64,000 nucleotides of DNA from Rhabdophis nuchalis (lineage: Eukaryota; Chordata; Lepidosauria; Squamata; Natricidae): NCBI GenBank assembly GCA_039707465.1, contig CM077648.1, positions 19,444,119 through 19,508,118 on the forward strand. The letters run 5' to 3'. The notes under the pieces are model-generated. The model did not search any database. It saw only the letters and a program-made list of their open reading frames with translations, and was not told where the DNA came from. The first letter of the stretch is position 1. The number at the start of each line of letters is the position of its first letter. A program made the position numbers and the translations under genes. Below are positions 21,810-33,213 of this stretch, piece after piece.

Positions 21810-22470
21810 TTTTTATGAACCCAGTGCAAACTAATCAAGAACTTGTAGTCTTCAGTTTCTGCTTATTTATTTGTCATGCAAGTCCCACAATAATAAGTTG
21901 TGCTATATCAAATCCTGTGATAATTATAGGATTGCTATGGTCAACTTGCACTTTATTGTATTTTGTGATATATTTTGAACATCAACTGTAATGAATGAAT
22001 AAGGGCATTACTTGTCTCTGGAAATCATCTACTGTGATTTTGATAGCACAGGGTTGATTTTTCTTAGGATATACATAAAGTTGCTGGTACCCACAGTAAT
22101 AAACCCTAGATGATTGGGATTGCTAACTGGGACAATGAGTTGTATGTTAATACATTCATTTCCAATTTGACCATTATTGATTACCCAGCCTCCTAGTTCA
22201 GCTTATTGTTCTAAGACAAGGATTGTTTGCTAAAATGTTTTCTATAAATTTGTATTTGAAACTTAGGTTCTTGGGTATGGTTTTCATTAGAAAATTATGC
22301 CAAGATTATTAGTGTATGCAGATGCAATTTGTATTGAGTGCTGTGTGATAGGCGAACTGTGGCTTATTTATAACCCATAACTGATTAGTTTAACATGGTA
22401 AATTAAGTAAACTGAGCTATTCCAGTCCACTGGGCTGGTTTCACCAAGCAACCTTAGGATTAGGTTTTGG
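21810..22470. other. Intronic DNA, no feature recognised
   Basis: No feature recognised. Confidence 0.45.
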
Positions 22471-22477
22471 TTTAGTA

Positions 22478-22603
22478 CAGGGGTGTCAAACTGGCACCCC
22501 TGTATGTGTAATGGACAGGCCACACCCACCCCAGCTCTGCGAATGGGAAAAACATTTCGAAACATCACATGATGGCAACATGACAGGGTGAGTTTGACAC
22601 CTG
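22478..22603. mobile_element. Short hAT MITE (CAGGGGTGTCAAACTC family)
   Basis: CAGGGGTGTCAAACTGG at the left and GAGTTTGACACCTG at the right, with the usual ACATCACATGATGGCAACA block inside. No clear target duplication could be read. It sits 179 bp upstream of the PDLIM5 exon. Confidence 0.78.
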
Positions 22604-22781
22604 TGTACAACATTTGAACCTGGTTGATTTCATTCATTCATTTTCACTCCATCCTAAGAGGATCTTATTCCTTTTCTATAGAGTGGATTCATGATAAGAA
22701 TACAGTATTCTCAAAGTTAATTTCACTCATATTTTTCACGAATGAAAGCGAATAATGCTTATGTTACTATGATTTTTGCAG

Positions 22782-22933
22782 TTGAGTGATGGAGGTAAAG
22801 CAGCTAATGCAAACGTTGGCATAGGTGATGTGGTCCTTAGCATTGATGGGATAAGCGCGGAAAGTATGACTCATCTGGAAGCACAAAACAAAATCAAGAC
22901 CTGCTCGGGAAATCTGACTATGAATCTGCAAAG
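22782..22933 (+). CDS. PDLIM5: PDLIM5 exon: second half of PDZ domain
   Basis: The exon follows an acceptor, TTTTTGCAG (ending 22781), and precedes a donor, GTAATT. It starts in phase 0 and encodes GKAANANVGIGDVVLSIDGI, then MTHLEAQNKIKTC, then NLTMNLQR. This is the betaC-alphaB-betaF part of the PDZ domain of PDLIM5, including the GDVVLSIDG strand-turn and the THLEAQNKIK helix that characterise the PDLIM/ENH PDZ group. Length is 152 bp, leaving two bases (AG) that are completed by the first base of the exon at 60589. In the protein this domain anchors PDLIM5 to alpha-actinin. Several residues differ from the mammalian protein as recalled (for example GISAES where mammals have GINAQG), as expected for an orthologue. 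PDLIM7 and LDB3 are less likely because the downstream linker exons match PDLIM5. Confidence 0.93.
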
Positions 22934-22939
22934 GTAATT

Positions 22940-23850
22940 ATCATAATTGTTGGTATTACCATGACTATTATTGAATAACATTACCTTAGAAGAAAAAAGC
23001 ATGCATTCTTCTTTCCCGGAATGCTTATGCCTTTTTTCTAACCTTGGTTGTACCCTTTGTTTGTAATATTGAGAGCTTTGTATGGCACCATAAATGTGTT
23101 ATTTAAAAAAACAGTCAAAGAGCTGTATGGTGCAAAATTGCAAGGACCTATGTTACACCACTTGCCTCTGTTTCCCAATCCTTCTGATAGAGAACTAAAA
23201 TGTCATCTAACTTTAGCTTTATTCATAACAACTCTTTAAAACGTATCTTTTAAATCACCTATCCATTGTTTATTCTTTAGGTCACTATGAAAAATATCTT
23301 TTTTAACATATTACGAAAAAATAAAATTGGTAAACATAGACCCCTTTAAAATATTCTGCTTCTAAGTCTATGTGTGACAATTGTGAGAAAGCTTTCAGAT
23401 GTACTCAATTAATTTCCTACAAAATTTAATTGTCCTAACATTTTTCTGTGTTTTTAGCCAATGATTCCTGTTTATTAAGGGGTAGTGGTAGGCTGCATTC
23501 TTTAAATGCAGAATTTAAATTAATAACCTAAATAGAAGACCAATGTTTAATACTGTATGAGACTTCATGCTTGGGACTTGAAAAATAACATGCAATGAAG
23601 TGAATGACATTACAATGACATTACAAGCTGTCATTGGGAGTACTTATTCCTAGAAGTTTTCTCTCCACCCCACTGGCCATAAAGGATCATACAAAATAAA
23701 GTGCTTTCAAGAAAGAAATAGATCCACTGCAATATTCTTACAAGAAAAACAAATGGGGTTTCATAATGAGGACAATGTTAACATGACACTGGGTATAGTC
23801 TCCCCCATTCAGAAGGTATCCCAACAAGTTTCTGGGGAGGACCGTATGGG
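22940..23850. other. Intronic DNA, no feature recognised
   Basis: No transposon ends or alternative exon recognised. Confidence 0.45.
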
Positions 23851-24245
23851 CCCATGATGGCAAACCTATGGCATGCGTGCTGGAAGCGGCACACAGAGCC
23901 ATCTCTCTGGGCACACCAGCCATCACCATTGCTCTTCTAGATTCCAGTGGACACATGTGCGGGGGGGGGGAGCGCTGGAAACTGGAAGAGCAGTTCTGTG
24001 GCACGCATGTGCGCGCTGAGCAGCTGAGCTTCCTGTTTTGCTCTGGACAGCTGGTCTACGGGTGCGCATGGGTGCAAGAAACCAGAAGAGCAGATGACAT
24101 GCCGGAAACCAGGAGCTCAGCTTTCCAGCATGTTGCATGCGCACCGAGGAACTGCTCTTCCAGTTTCCGATGCTTCCGCACATGCGCACCTGGGAGCTGC
24201 TTTTCTAGTTTCTGGCATTCCCTCCCCGCAAATGTCAAGGCTGAA
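23851..24245. mobile_element. Diverged hAT-like element (ATGATGGCAAACC end)
   Basis: CCATGATGGCAAACCTATGG followed by GGCACACAGAGCC resembles the left ends at 13808 and 57961. The body alternates GCATGTGCGC and AACTGGAAGAGCAG motifs in both orientations, giving antiparallel open frames. The right edge is unclear. Confidence 0.4.
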
Positions 24246-24249
24246 CATA

Positions 24250-25130
24250 GACATTCTGGGAAACAGTGAACTGAAAAGCAGAGAGGATCAGATCTACTGC
24301 AGACAAGAAAAATATAACAGAAATTAAGTAACCATCATTATATATATAGAAGTGACAGAGTCAGCGCTCAGATATATCAGAATGATTAAAAGAACGATGG
24401 GATGATCTCCAAAAATTTAGAAGGATCTCAAATTTTTTATTCCAAGGCAAGCCAATCAGTATTATGCTGATTCAAGTCTGGTGTTGCACCACAGATACAA
24501 AAAAGGGGAACTGTTCTGTAGCAACATGTCAACACCACACCAAAAAACCCACAGCATATTCATTATATGAGACTGGATGCTAAAGTTGGAACTAAAGTAG
24601 CATCTGAAATAATGGAAACATTACATTTCTATGTATAAAATGAAGCAGGAGACAGGCTAATAGTTGTGCCAAGAAAATGTAATATTTATAGCAAATACTT
24701 CCCCCCCCCCAACAACCTAGAGCTGAGTTGATACACCACATCAACAGACGGATGACACCAAAATAAAATTCAAGAAAAAAAGGAAGAATTTTATTAAGTC
24801 AGCAAAAACAAGATTTAGTATTGCCTGTGGTTCAAATCATACTACTAGATCTTTTTTTTTTTTGCTCTTTGAAAAGATATTTTTAAGTTGTAATTTTGCG
24901 AGAAGTTTGTGATCTCAGCCCTCCTGAAAAATTACAACTTCAAGAAAATCATCAAACCAACATGATACAATAGTTTCTCTAAGAAAATGTGTTGAAGGTA
25001 ATAAATTTAAAGGGTGAGATCTTAAAGAGAAGGAAACCAAAATTCCAGACATGCAAAAAAAAAAAAAAAAAAAAAAAGAAGCAAAATGGCTGTTTGTTGA
25101 CAGGTTAAAAGTATTCTGCCTCCTTCAAAA
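24250..25130. other. Intronic DNA with A-runs
   Basis: Contains a C-run at about 24701-24710 and an A-run of about 25 at 25053-25078. The A-run could be a retroposon tail, but no body or target duplication was matched to it. Confidence 0.45.
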
Positions 25131-25289
25131 TGGAAGTAAAAAGGTGACAAAGTGAGCGGGTCAGCTGTGGCTTTCCCATTTTGTTACCATTAGTTTCCCC
25201 ATTCCTGTTTGCTTTTCCCTTGTGCACATGTGCTCGTCTGTCCGTGCACGTGCTTTGCTTGGGTGCCTTCTGCACATGCACCCAGCCTC

Positions 25290-25400
25290 AAAAAGGTGCC
25301 TAAATAGATCCAGGGCTGGTGGGCGGACCCACCTACAATTTCCCCTACTGGTTCAGACGAACCATTCCAAAGCAGCTGAATACCATCTCTGGAGGGATGG
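25290..25400. mobile_element. hAT MITE fragment (AGCAGGTTCTGACC relative)
   Basis: CCCTACTGGTTCAGACGAACC and AGCTGAATACCATCTCTGG echo the hAT family at 41109 and 50554. Only a fragment can be recognised. Confidence 0.35.
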
Positions 25401-25910
25401 TATTCAAAACAATTTCATATTCAATAAATTTTACAGAATACTGAGTTTCAGAAAACCCAAGAAAGTACAGCTAAATGAGCAATAGAAAAAGATGAAGGAG
25501 CACAATCCAATTAACAGGACCAGTAAGGTTTGTTAAAATTACAGAAACCAAGGAAATACCTTATGGAAAAATGGGAACAGTAAAAGACAAATATTTAGGA
25601 AGAAGATAGAAAGAAGAGATGGTATGAATATATGAAAGAACAATAGAAAAAAGTGACAGATATGAATGATTACTGATTTAGGGCAGGTCATTTTAAAAAG
25701 TGAAATTAAATGGACCCTAGAAAATGGTGCTAACAACTGCAGTAATTTTGTTAAGTATCAAATTGTTTAAACTCTTTCCAGATTTGTATGGTGTGCAAAA
25801 TACATCAGTGGTCTAGGGATGGAAAAGAGCAATTTAAATTCCAGTACCAAGTACTAAACAATTGAACTTAATCTGCATGCTGTTGGACATAGCTCAACAG
25901 TTTGCAGTGC

Positions 25911-26269
25911 ATTAAAAAACATTCCCCCCAGCTGGGAGGTGAAGACGGGGGAACGGAGGGAGCGACGGCCCCGCCGGGGACAGGGAAGAGGAGAAAAAGA
26001 CTTAGATCGCAAAACTGAGTTTATTTGAAATACTATTGTAATTGTTGATACAAGATAAAATGGCAAAAAAAAAAAGATGATTGAATATATAGACTATACA
26101 ATGTAATCTTTTTATATGTTTATCCATTACCTTTAAAATTGTAAACTTATGAAGTTTTGGGAAAGCCACCACCAACGGCAGGGAAGCTACCAAAATGTTA
26201 GCTTTACCCTACACCTTTTTCCCTTGTAAAAATTTTGGAAACCAATAAAATACTTTAAAAAAAAAAAAG
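25911..26269 (+). mobile_element. 5'-truncated ORF1-only L1-like element, copy A
   Basis: The first 107 bp are open and read KKHSPQLGGEDGG, ending KRLRSQN and a stop. This matches the C-terminus of the ORF1 protein of the copies at 53545 and 58187. The 3'UTR follows directly, with AATAAA (26243-26248) and an A-tail. A 12-bp target duplication with one mismatch flanks it (25899-25910 and 26270-26281). No ORF2 sequence lies between the ORF1 stop and the tail. Confidence 0.78.
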
Positions 26270-26281
26270 AGTTTACAGTGC

Positions 26282-26528
26282 AGACAACACATGGAATGGA
26301 AACTGACGGATGCTATATTCAGAAAATACAGACAAGGGAAATCTAAAAAAAAAAAGTCCATTGTTTGCTGATTATATAAACACTTGCATAGATCACAACA
26401 GATTGGCCAGCCCTTAAAAACCTGGTGTATCTTGATCACGTTTTTTGCCTATTGAACAATCTGCATGATGACCAGGAAGCATCAATTTGAATAACAACTA
26501 AATTGTTCACAATTGGTAAACATTGTTT
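26282..26528. other. Intronic DNA, no feature recognised
   Basis: No feature recognised. Confidence 0.45.
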
Positions 26529-26530
26529 AA

Positions 26531-27052
26531 CAGTGATGGCGAACCTTTTTCACCTCGGGTGCCTAAAGCACACACGCTCGCACTATTGTGCACGCTCGTG
26601 TGCCCACGCCCATAATTTAATGCCTCCCATGCTGTGCCCCCTGAGAATACATGTGTGACATGCCCTGCTGTCCAGCATATATACACACAGCTTTTTTGGA
26701 GCCTGGGGAGGGCAAAAATGGGCTCCCTCAGAGACCGGAAACAGTCTGTTTTCTGACTTCCGGTCGGCTCAGTAGGTCCATTTTAGCCCTCCCAAGGCTC
26801 CAGAAGCTTTCTAGGAGCCAGAGGAGGGCGAAAAATGACCCAACACACAAACCGAAAGTTCAGGAATGGACTTCCAGGTTGCCCGTTGTCCCTCTTGAGG
26901 CTTCAGGAGGGGGAAAAATGGCTGAAAACCAAGGCCGAAAATCAGCTGGCCAGCCCACTCATATGTGCTGGAGCTGACAGGCCACGCCTCGCGTGACCTC
27001 AGAAATGGCTTCGCATGTCACCTGTGGCACCTGTACCATAAGTTCACCGTCA
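26531..27052. mobile_element. hAT element (CAGTGATGGCGAACC family)
   Basis: Left end CAGTGATGGCGAACCTTTTT; right end CCATAAGTTCACCGTCATG, a diverged inverted copy. The interior has GGGGAGGGCnAAAATGG blocks repeated three times. Open frames here are by-products. The family is better preserved at 57961-58788. Confidence 0.7.
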
Positions 27053-28600
27053 TGTCTGTATGATGTCCCCCTCGTTCAATTAACATATGATGACAAATGC
27101 TTGAGTAGAAGAAACAGCAATTGGAATTAAATTGTTGGGAGAACAGCTTCAGACAGGCTGGATATTACTAAGAGTAGAAGTCAAGGAAGCGTAAGGAATC
27201 TGGTTAAAGATAAATCAAGAGATCACAAACTGGTCTGATGTTCAATATTTTTTAAAAAAAGTTTCATCAGATAAATAATAGAATTGTTTGATCAAAAGTA
27301 ATAATTGATCTCTTGAATTTATACTAGCTATAGATTGTGTTGACCTGAAACATGACTAAATAAAAGATTTCGTATGATAGTTCTTATGAATCAATTATGC
27401 AATCAATTACATATCAATTATTTAACTAGTCAACTACAATTTTAGAATGTCAATATATACTTTACCAGAAGTATATTCTGAAGCAAATAGACCATCTTTT
27501 GAAGTAATATTTTCAAGAAGTATCCTATGAAGTTAGCACCTTAGAGATTTTTTTTCTCTAGCATCAGGTACTTGGTCCTGAAAAACCCATTACTGCAACA
27601 AATCTTTATGTAGGACTTTTAAACATGGTCTTTCTGCTTTATTTCAATCATTGTAAGAATCCATTCAGTCTTCAGTAATGAAGGATTTGCCAACCCCAAA
27701 TAAATGAACTCGGCTCCATTCATTACATGTAATGTCCACTGAGATTTGCAGGAGGAATTAAATTTCTGCTGAAAGCTAACTTCTGTATATATAAAAAGTG
27801 CAGTGGAATAATGATGATTAATATGGGGACAGAAATAGAAGAAACTAGTTTTTAGTTTTTATTTGATGACCCTTGGAGGGTTTTTATTGCACTAACTTGA
27901 TAGAAAATGAGTCAATATTTCAGCCCCCTTACAGGATGTGACTCACTAGTGACTGCCATCAAAGATTGTACAGAATTAGGCTGGTAAAGATCAAATGAAG
28001 AGTCCTTGGAATCAGACATGGCATCTTAGCTTTGTTTAAGAGGGAATGATGTCTTATGGACTTATGCCAGTTTCCATTCCTACATTTTCCATCTGTTTTT
28101 AATCCTTTTTTTCATCCGAGAAGCAGTTGACAATGTATTTTTGTAGCTGTGTCTATGAAGTGTTTTTCTGCCACCACAGATAGTAAATGCTTTGAGCAAC
28201 TTTTACAAACCCAAGTAATTCAGATGATGCCTAAAATATTAATGACTGTTCATAGAGTATAGTTCATATTATCAGATGTACGTAATATATTTTTATAGTT
28301 CAGTATGTTTTTTAATCAATTATTTTTTGGAATGTCCACTAAAATTATTTTACATGTAAGTCCTGTTTGTTTCCATATTTCATTTTTCACTGATCCTGAT
28401 TGCATTTTTATAAATTTATAATTATAATTATAATTATAATTCTTGTATAACCCTCTTACTCATACAAGTTATATACCTATTGGGAATTATATCACCAAAG
28501 CCTAACTTTTGAACAATATTAAATATACAGATGAATGTCACATCTTATATTTTATTGCAACCTATTTCTTAGCTTTAAGCTTTAGTTTTAAACAAATTAT
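27053..28600. other. Repeat-poor intronic DNA
   Basis: About 1.5 kb without any recognised transposon, unusual for this window. It is AT-rich and has no long open frame. Conserved regulatory sequence is possible but cannot be judged without alignment. Confidence 0.45.
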
Positions 28601-28601
28601 T

Positions 28602-28824
28602 CCAGTGTTTTTCCCAAAATAAGACCGGGTCTTATATTATTTTTTGCTCCAAAAGGCACATTAGGACTTATTTTCTGGTTATTTTGGGGATAATATGTTA
28701 TTAAATGCGTCTGGCAATCTTAACTGGGGGCTTATTTTGGTGGGTAGGGCTTATATTAAGAACATCCCCAAAAATCATGCTAGGGCTTATTTTATGGTTG
28801 GGTCTTATTTTCGGGAAAACATGG
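28602..28824. mobile_element. DNA MITE (TTTTCCCnAAAATAAGAC family)
   Basis: CCAGTGTTTTTCCCAAAATA at the left and TTTTCGGGAAAACATGG at the right, the latter followed by TA. The interior is diverged from the copies at 20788 and 44095, so it may be a subfamily. Confidence 0.7.
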
Positions 28825-28995
28825 TATTCTGTGGTGGGGGGTTGTACTAGACACATAGTTTATAGTGGTAACAATAGTGACAACAAATTCTGCTTTGATT
28901 TAGCCTGCGTTTAAAGTTCATTGTTTTTCCTTTTAACCAGTTTGTTAGTTGTTTCAGTTTATTATTCAATTTTATTACAATATTATTACACTCAC

Positions 28996-29037
<42 letters not shown>

Positions 29038-29061
29038 TATTATTATTATTATTATTATTAA
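28996..29061. repeat. Mirror microsatellite (AAT)n-(ATT)n
   Basis: About 40 bp of AAT repeats run directly into about 25 bp of ATT repeats. The two halves are complementary and can fold as a hairpin. Confidence 0.92.
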
Positions 29062-29524
29062 TACTCTTTGACTGAAGTAAAGTTTGACTAACTATAAATA
29101 GCTTTTAGCATATCCCAAGGTTTTTTCTGGAATAAGCTACATCATTGCTTATAGTTACCATAAGACTTACTAGTTTGCAATTTGTACTTGAATTAATTTT
29201 TTTAATGCATTGCCCGTAATTAAAAATACATAGGATATACAGTTACAGACATCACATTACTTACAGTTCATTTATTACTTCTACAGCACAAGATGTGCAT
29301 TGCTTTTTTATAGCATGGCTGCTATACTAGAGTTCAACAAGATTTTCAAGAAAAGTTTAAAGCACATCATGGATAATCAGAATAATGAACAAGTTTTAAC
29401 TTTTATCCTTACACTTTCTGTGTGTTGATTTCATCTCTAGCAGCCAATCCAGAATGGCTTCCCTGTCTCACTGTCTTTTGTTTAATAGAAGATGAGCAGC
29501 TATAAAAATGTTTTAAATAAATAC

Positions 29525-29815
29525 ATTAGTTTTAAGTGGTTTTATATGTTTTTCGGATTTTTGATTGGGAGCCGCCCAGAGTTGTTGGGAAAATGGGTGG
29601 CTAAATAAATGTTTTAAATAAATAGATTTAAGTGATTTTATATGTTTTTCAGGTTTTTTATTTGGAGCCGCCCAGAATTGGTTGAAAGATGGGTGGCTGT
29701 ATAAATATTTTAAACAAATAAAATAGCTTTAAGTGATTTTATGATTTTTTCCGATTTTTGATAGGAAGTTGGTTGAACTATATATAGTTGGCTATATATA
29801 TGTTTTAAATCACTA
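29525..29815 (+). repeat. Tandem LINE-tail units (three)
   Basis: Three successive segments of about 95 bp share the order TTTAAGTGnTTTTAT, then TTGGGAGCCGCCCAGAG or its relatives, then GGTGGCT and TAAATAnnTTTTAAA. The motif resembles L2-like LINE 3' tails. The first two units are close to each other; the third has lost the GCCGCCC block. Confidence 0.65.
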
Positions 29816-30390
29816 AATAAAGGCAAAGTTAAAACCTAGTTGTTCAGCTGAGACAATTTAACAGTAGTTAGCTAAAATTTCTGAATTGAGTTGATTCAAA
29901 TATGACTGATGCTAAACTTCAAATGAAGATTTAAGTGAGTTGTATTACATTAGATTATTATTATTATTATTAATTATTAGGACCCCTCTTTCTGTAATAG
30001 TTTGCTATTAACCAAGTTTCTCTTAAGTTTCTACTTCCCTTTTAATTACAACATTTTGTGCCAGTTTCTATTTAAAAGTTTTATATTTCTAATAAAGTGC
30101 TGTCTGGGGAAAAATAAATTTCATACAACTTGAAACCACAAATTTTACTGTAAATGATCTTTTAAATTTTGTATTGAAACACTGAGAAATGTCTTTAATA
30201 TAATAATTAATGTCTTTCATCAAGAAAAGTACATAACATTTCTTTAGTACAGAATTAGTTTGAATTCAAAACAGTTTCTTTGCTCAAAACTTTCAAGATT
30301 ATTTTGCATTCAAAATAATGTGCTTGGTATTTGAAACAGTTTGAATTCAAACATTTCATATTATATCCATGAATGGGCTCACGCTAATTG
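29816..30390. other. Intronic DNA, no feature recognised
   Basis: No feature recognised apart from a short (ATT)n run near 29958-29973. Confidence 0.45.
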
Positions 30391-30395
30391 CTACA

Positions 30396-30755
30396 GGGTG
30401 CCGTCAGCCAGAAAGTGTTGGCTGGCGACCCCCAGGGGGAGAGCCTTCTCTGTGGGAGCGCCTTCCCTTTGGAATGAGCTACTCCTGGAGCTTCGCATAA
30501 TTTCCAACCTCCTGTCCTTCTGGCGTGCCCTAAAAAGCTGGCTTTTTCAGCAAGCCAGCCTGGCCTGAACAAAATAACTTATTAATTTTAATTGTGAATT
30601 TATTCTATTTTAAATCTAATGTGTAAATTGTTAATTTATTGCTTATTGGATTCTTTATTTAATATTTTTTAAACTTTTGTATTATGTGTTTCTTATGTTG
30701 TACGCTGCGCTGAGTCCTTTGGGAGAAGGGTGGCATATAAGTCCAATAAACAACA
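30396..30755 (+). mobile_element. L2-like LINE 3' fragment
   Basis: A + strand frame at about 30395-30568 reads RVPSARKCWLATPRGRAFSV and then APSLWNELLLELR, ending in a short SWLFQQASLA tail. This is the C-terminus of an L2/CR1-group ORF2. An AT-rich 3'UTR ending GGTGGCATATAAGTCC and AATAAA follows. It is a relative of 36896-37378. Confidence 0.78.
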
Positions 30756-30759
30756 GCAA

Positions 30760-31605
30760 TTTGCTAATTCCAAGTAAAACCAATAGTCCTAATCTTCAGA
30801 CATTTTTAATGTGAATATGGTTATCTATCTATTGTGAGTCTGCTTAAACTGCAGATTTGCACTGACTGGAGGCCTAAGAAAAACCATAAGAAAAACAAAA
30901 CCTGTAATTAGAAGCTGCCAGTTTATCAGATGACTATATTTTGATTAACATCCTTAAGCGCTTATTGTCAGATAAATTCTCAATTTCCCATTTTAAACCA
31001 AATTTCAGGTGTATTGTTTTTTTTAACCTTTTGTTCTATGAAAGGTGTCTAATAGCATCTTTATTAGCATTAAGACTGTGTCAAGTATTCAGCTCAGCAC
31101 TGACATAATCCCTTTTCCAGAAGCCTAGTAAATATTGCTTGGCAAGATGGGAACAATATTGAAAATTCCACTCTAGTTTGAGCTAAGAATGGGTTTTCAA
31201 TGGTAGGAAATGGCGGTCATAGGATTCTGCTAAATATACTTGCAAAGCCCAATTTAAAGATTCAATTGCCTATTTTTGTTCACACACCCTGAAGCATATG
31301 TACACTATTTGATGTGGTGAGAAAGAGGCCTCAGCATCTTTCATGGTAATCCAGCTTCCCTAATGGCATTGTAGCATTCTTTTTCACTGATAGAGTGTTG
31401 TTTTCTTTTGTTTCACATAAGAACATATGGAAGCCAGATGCTGCTTTGAGGGCAAAGTTTCAGTGATTTAACACAACTTAAATAAACTATTTGGTAAGGT
31501 ACTAAAATAAATAAGTGGGATGTGGTTTCAGAATCAGTTGAATATGGATGCATGTCAACCACTTTTTTGTTCCAAACATTAACCAGAAGGATAGATAATT
31601 ACTCT
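30760..31605. other. Intronic DNA, no feature recognised
   Basis: No feature recognised. Confidence 0.45.
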
Positions 31606-31783
31606 TATACAGGTAGTCCACAATCACAATCGGGACTACAAGTGTGGTTCCATTGAGACTGGTCTATCGGGGCAACCTGGTCTACCCAAATATGGTATGA
31701 GCATACTGTTTGCGTTTTCGCCTTTCAGCCCCAATCCAGGAGCCTTCGCAGGGAGTCGCTTCTGCGACAATCTATTTTGTGAT

Positions 31784-31956
31784 AATTTTAATTTACCGAC
31801 AAAGAAATAAAGGGATACCAGTAGACTTATTTCAAGCTGTTTAGCTCTCAGCAGCTAGCCATACCCTTCTGGGATGCGGCTAGCTGATGAGAACTAAACA
31901 GCTTGAAAGAGCTATATTAGTCTCCCTTTATTTCTTTGTCGGTAAATTTAAATTTC
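31784..31956. mobile_element. Long palindromic MITE
   Basis: Outer arms TTTACCGACAAAGAAATAAA and TTTATTTCTTTGTCGGTAAA are exact complements. Inner arms TTCAAGCTGTTTAG / CTAAACAGCTTGAA and AGCTAGCC / GGCTAGCT also pair. The 173-bp unit can fold into one long hairpin with small bulges. No other copy was seen in this window and the target duplication is unclear. Confidence 0.75.
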
Positions 31957-32104
31957 ATTGGGACTACAATTTCCATTGCCGAGCAAGGCAGTACTTAAGT
32001 GAGTCATGCTCAAATTTTACAGGTTTTTTTTTTTGCCATGGTTAGACAACCATGTTGTTGTTAGTTCCTCTAACCCCATACCCTTTACTCTAAGCTGTCT
32101 ACTG

Positions 32105-32325
32105 TGGACTTTATACATTTCTTAAGAGGTTCCGAAGGGGGCGTGCATAAGCGCACCAGCGTGCCTACCATCCCTGTCCTTCTGTCCTATTTATATGTAC
32201 TCTTTTTATGTGTTTATGGCTATGTTTTGCTTATTTTATCCATTTATTTGCACCATTTTTTCATGTGTTTTTCATACTTGTTTCCTTGTACTTATTGACA
32301 AATAAAATAAAAATAAAATAAATAA
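32105..32325 (+). mobile_element. LINE 3' end, family uncertain
   Basis: A frame from 32104 reads MDFIHFLRGSEGGVHKRTSV, resembling the last codons and 3'UTR of a reptile LINE. It ends in an A/T-rich tail, (AAATA)n, at 32297-32328. The clade was not determined. Confidence 0.5.
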
Positions 32326-32382
32326 AAGTAGTGCATGCAGTTGTTAGGTGAATCTGGCTTCCTCCATTGCTTTTGCCCCATT

Positions 32383-32490
32383 TTGGCCAGCAGAGGCACT
32401 GGGCAGGCTGGTCCTTTGATATTTCCAGGCCAGCCCCGTGGGCCGGCCTGGAAATAAGCACCCTGGGGGCCAGATGACACCCTGGTCTAG
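32383..32490 (-). mobile_element. Partial hAT (long CAGGGGTGTCAAACTC family)
   Basis: Reverse-strand half copy. GGTCCTTTGATATTTCCAGG and GGGCCAGATGACACCCTGG correspond to the inner left part of the 3353 and 34415 elements. One end is missing. Confidence 0.6.
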
Positions 32491-32494
32491 AATA

Positions 32495-33205
32495 ATGATT
32501 ACTGGATTCAGTATAAAAAAACATAAGACTAAAGGAAATAGAGAATTGGAGGGTATAAAGCCAACAGCTCATGGTTCTTCACGGATTTTTATGATGGAAC
32601 AGTTGGTTTTGAATTAATCACAAACACATGAGTGTGCACACATACACAACCCCTCAGTTGTTACTTTCATTTGTTCTTGCTAAGGAACAGCAGTTGGACA
32701 TAGCCTTTGACTACTTATCCTGCTTGAACGCTTTTTAAAAGCATCAAATTGGATTTCCCTATGAAAAATAAGACGAATGGTAGGCCTTTTGGAATGTTTT
32801 TAAGTTTGTGTCCCTTTTGTGTAACAGTTATAAACATTTTCAGTGGGGCCTGGCAAAGAAAATAAATCAAACAGGATTGCTGTGAGAGCAATTCAGTTGA
32901 AGCAATTCTGAATCCAATGCTTGGCATGGATTAGTTTCTGGAAATACTTTTCCTAACATAGTATATTTAAAAGGAAAAAAATGACATAGAATAAAAGAAA
33001 CAAGTATTAATATAATTTGAACTATTGTTACCTATTGCTGCTATCGCAGTAGTAGCGTGTATATTGTCCATTTCATTGAGTATATTTGTATATTTTCACT
33101 AGATTGTTTACTTTTTGTTGTTGTTGAGAGATGTCTTCAGGAAATTTTACTTCCTCAATCAGAATGGGAATTTAAGGAAATGGCTTTCGTTTGAGCTTAT
33201 TTAAA
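32495..33205. other. Intronic DNA, no feature recognised
   Basis: No feature recognised. Confidence 0.45.
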
Positions 33206-33213
33206 TTCATCTT

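Larger units (their letters stand above)
31610..32365. mobile_element. TA-type MITE (CAGGTAGTCC family), broken by insertions
   Basis: Left end CAGGTAGTCCACAATCACAA after TA (31608-31609). Pieces recognisable by order are about 31610-31780, 31957-32060 and 32325-32365 (GCAGTTGTTAGGTGAATCTG). A palindromic element (31784-31956) and a LINE 3' end (32105-32325) lie between them. The far right end is missing. Confidence 0.6.
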
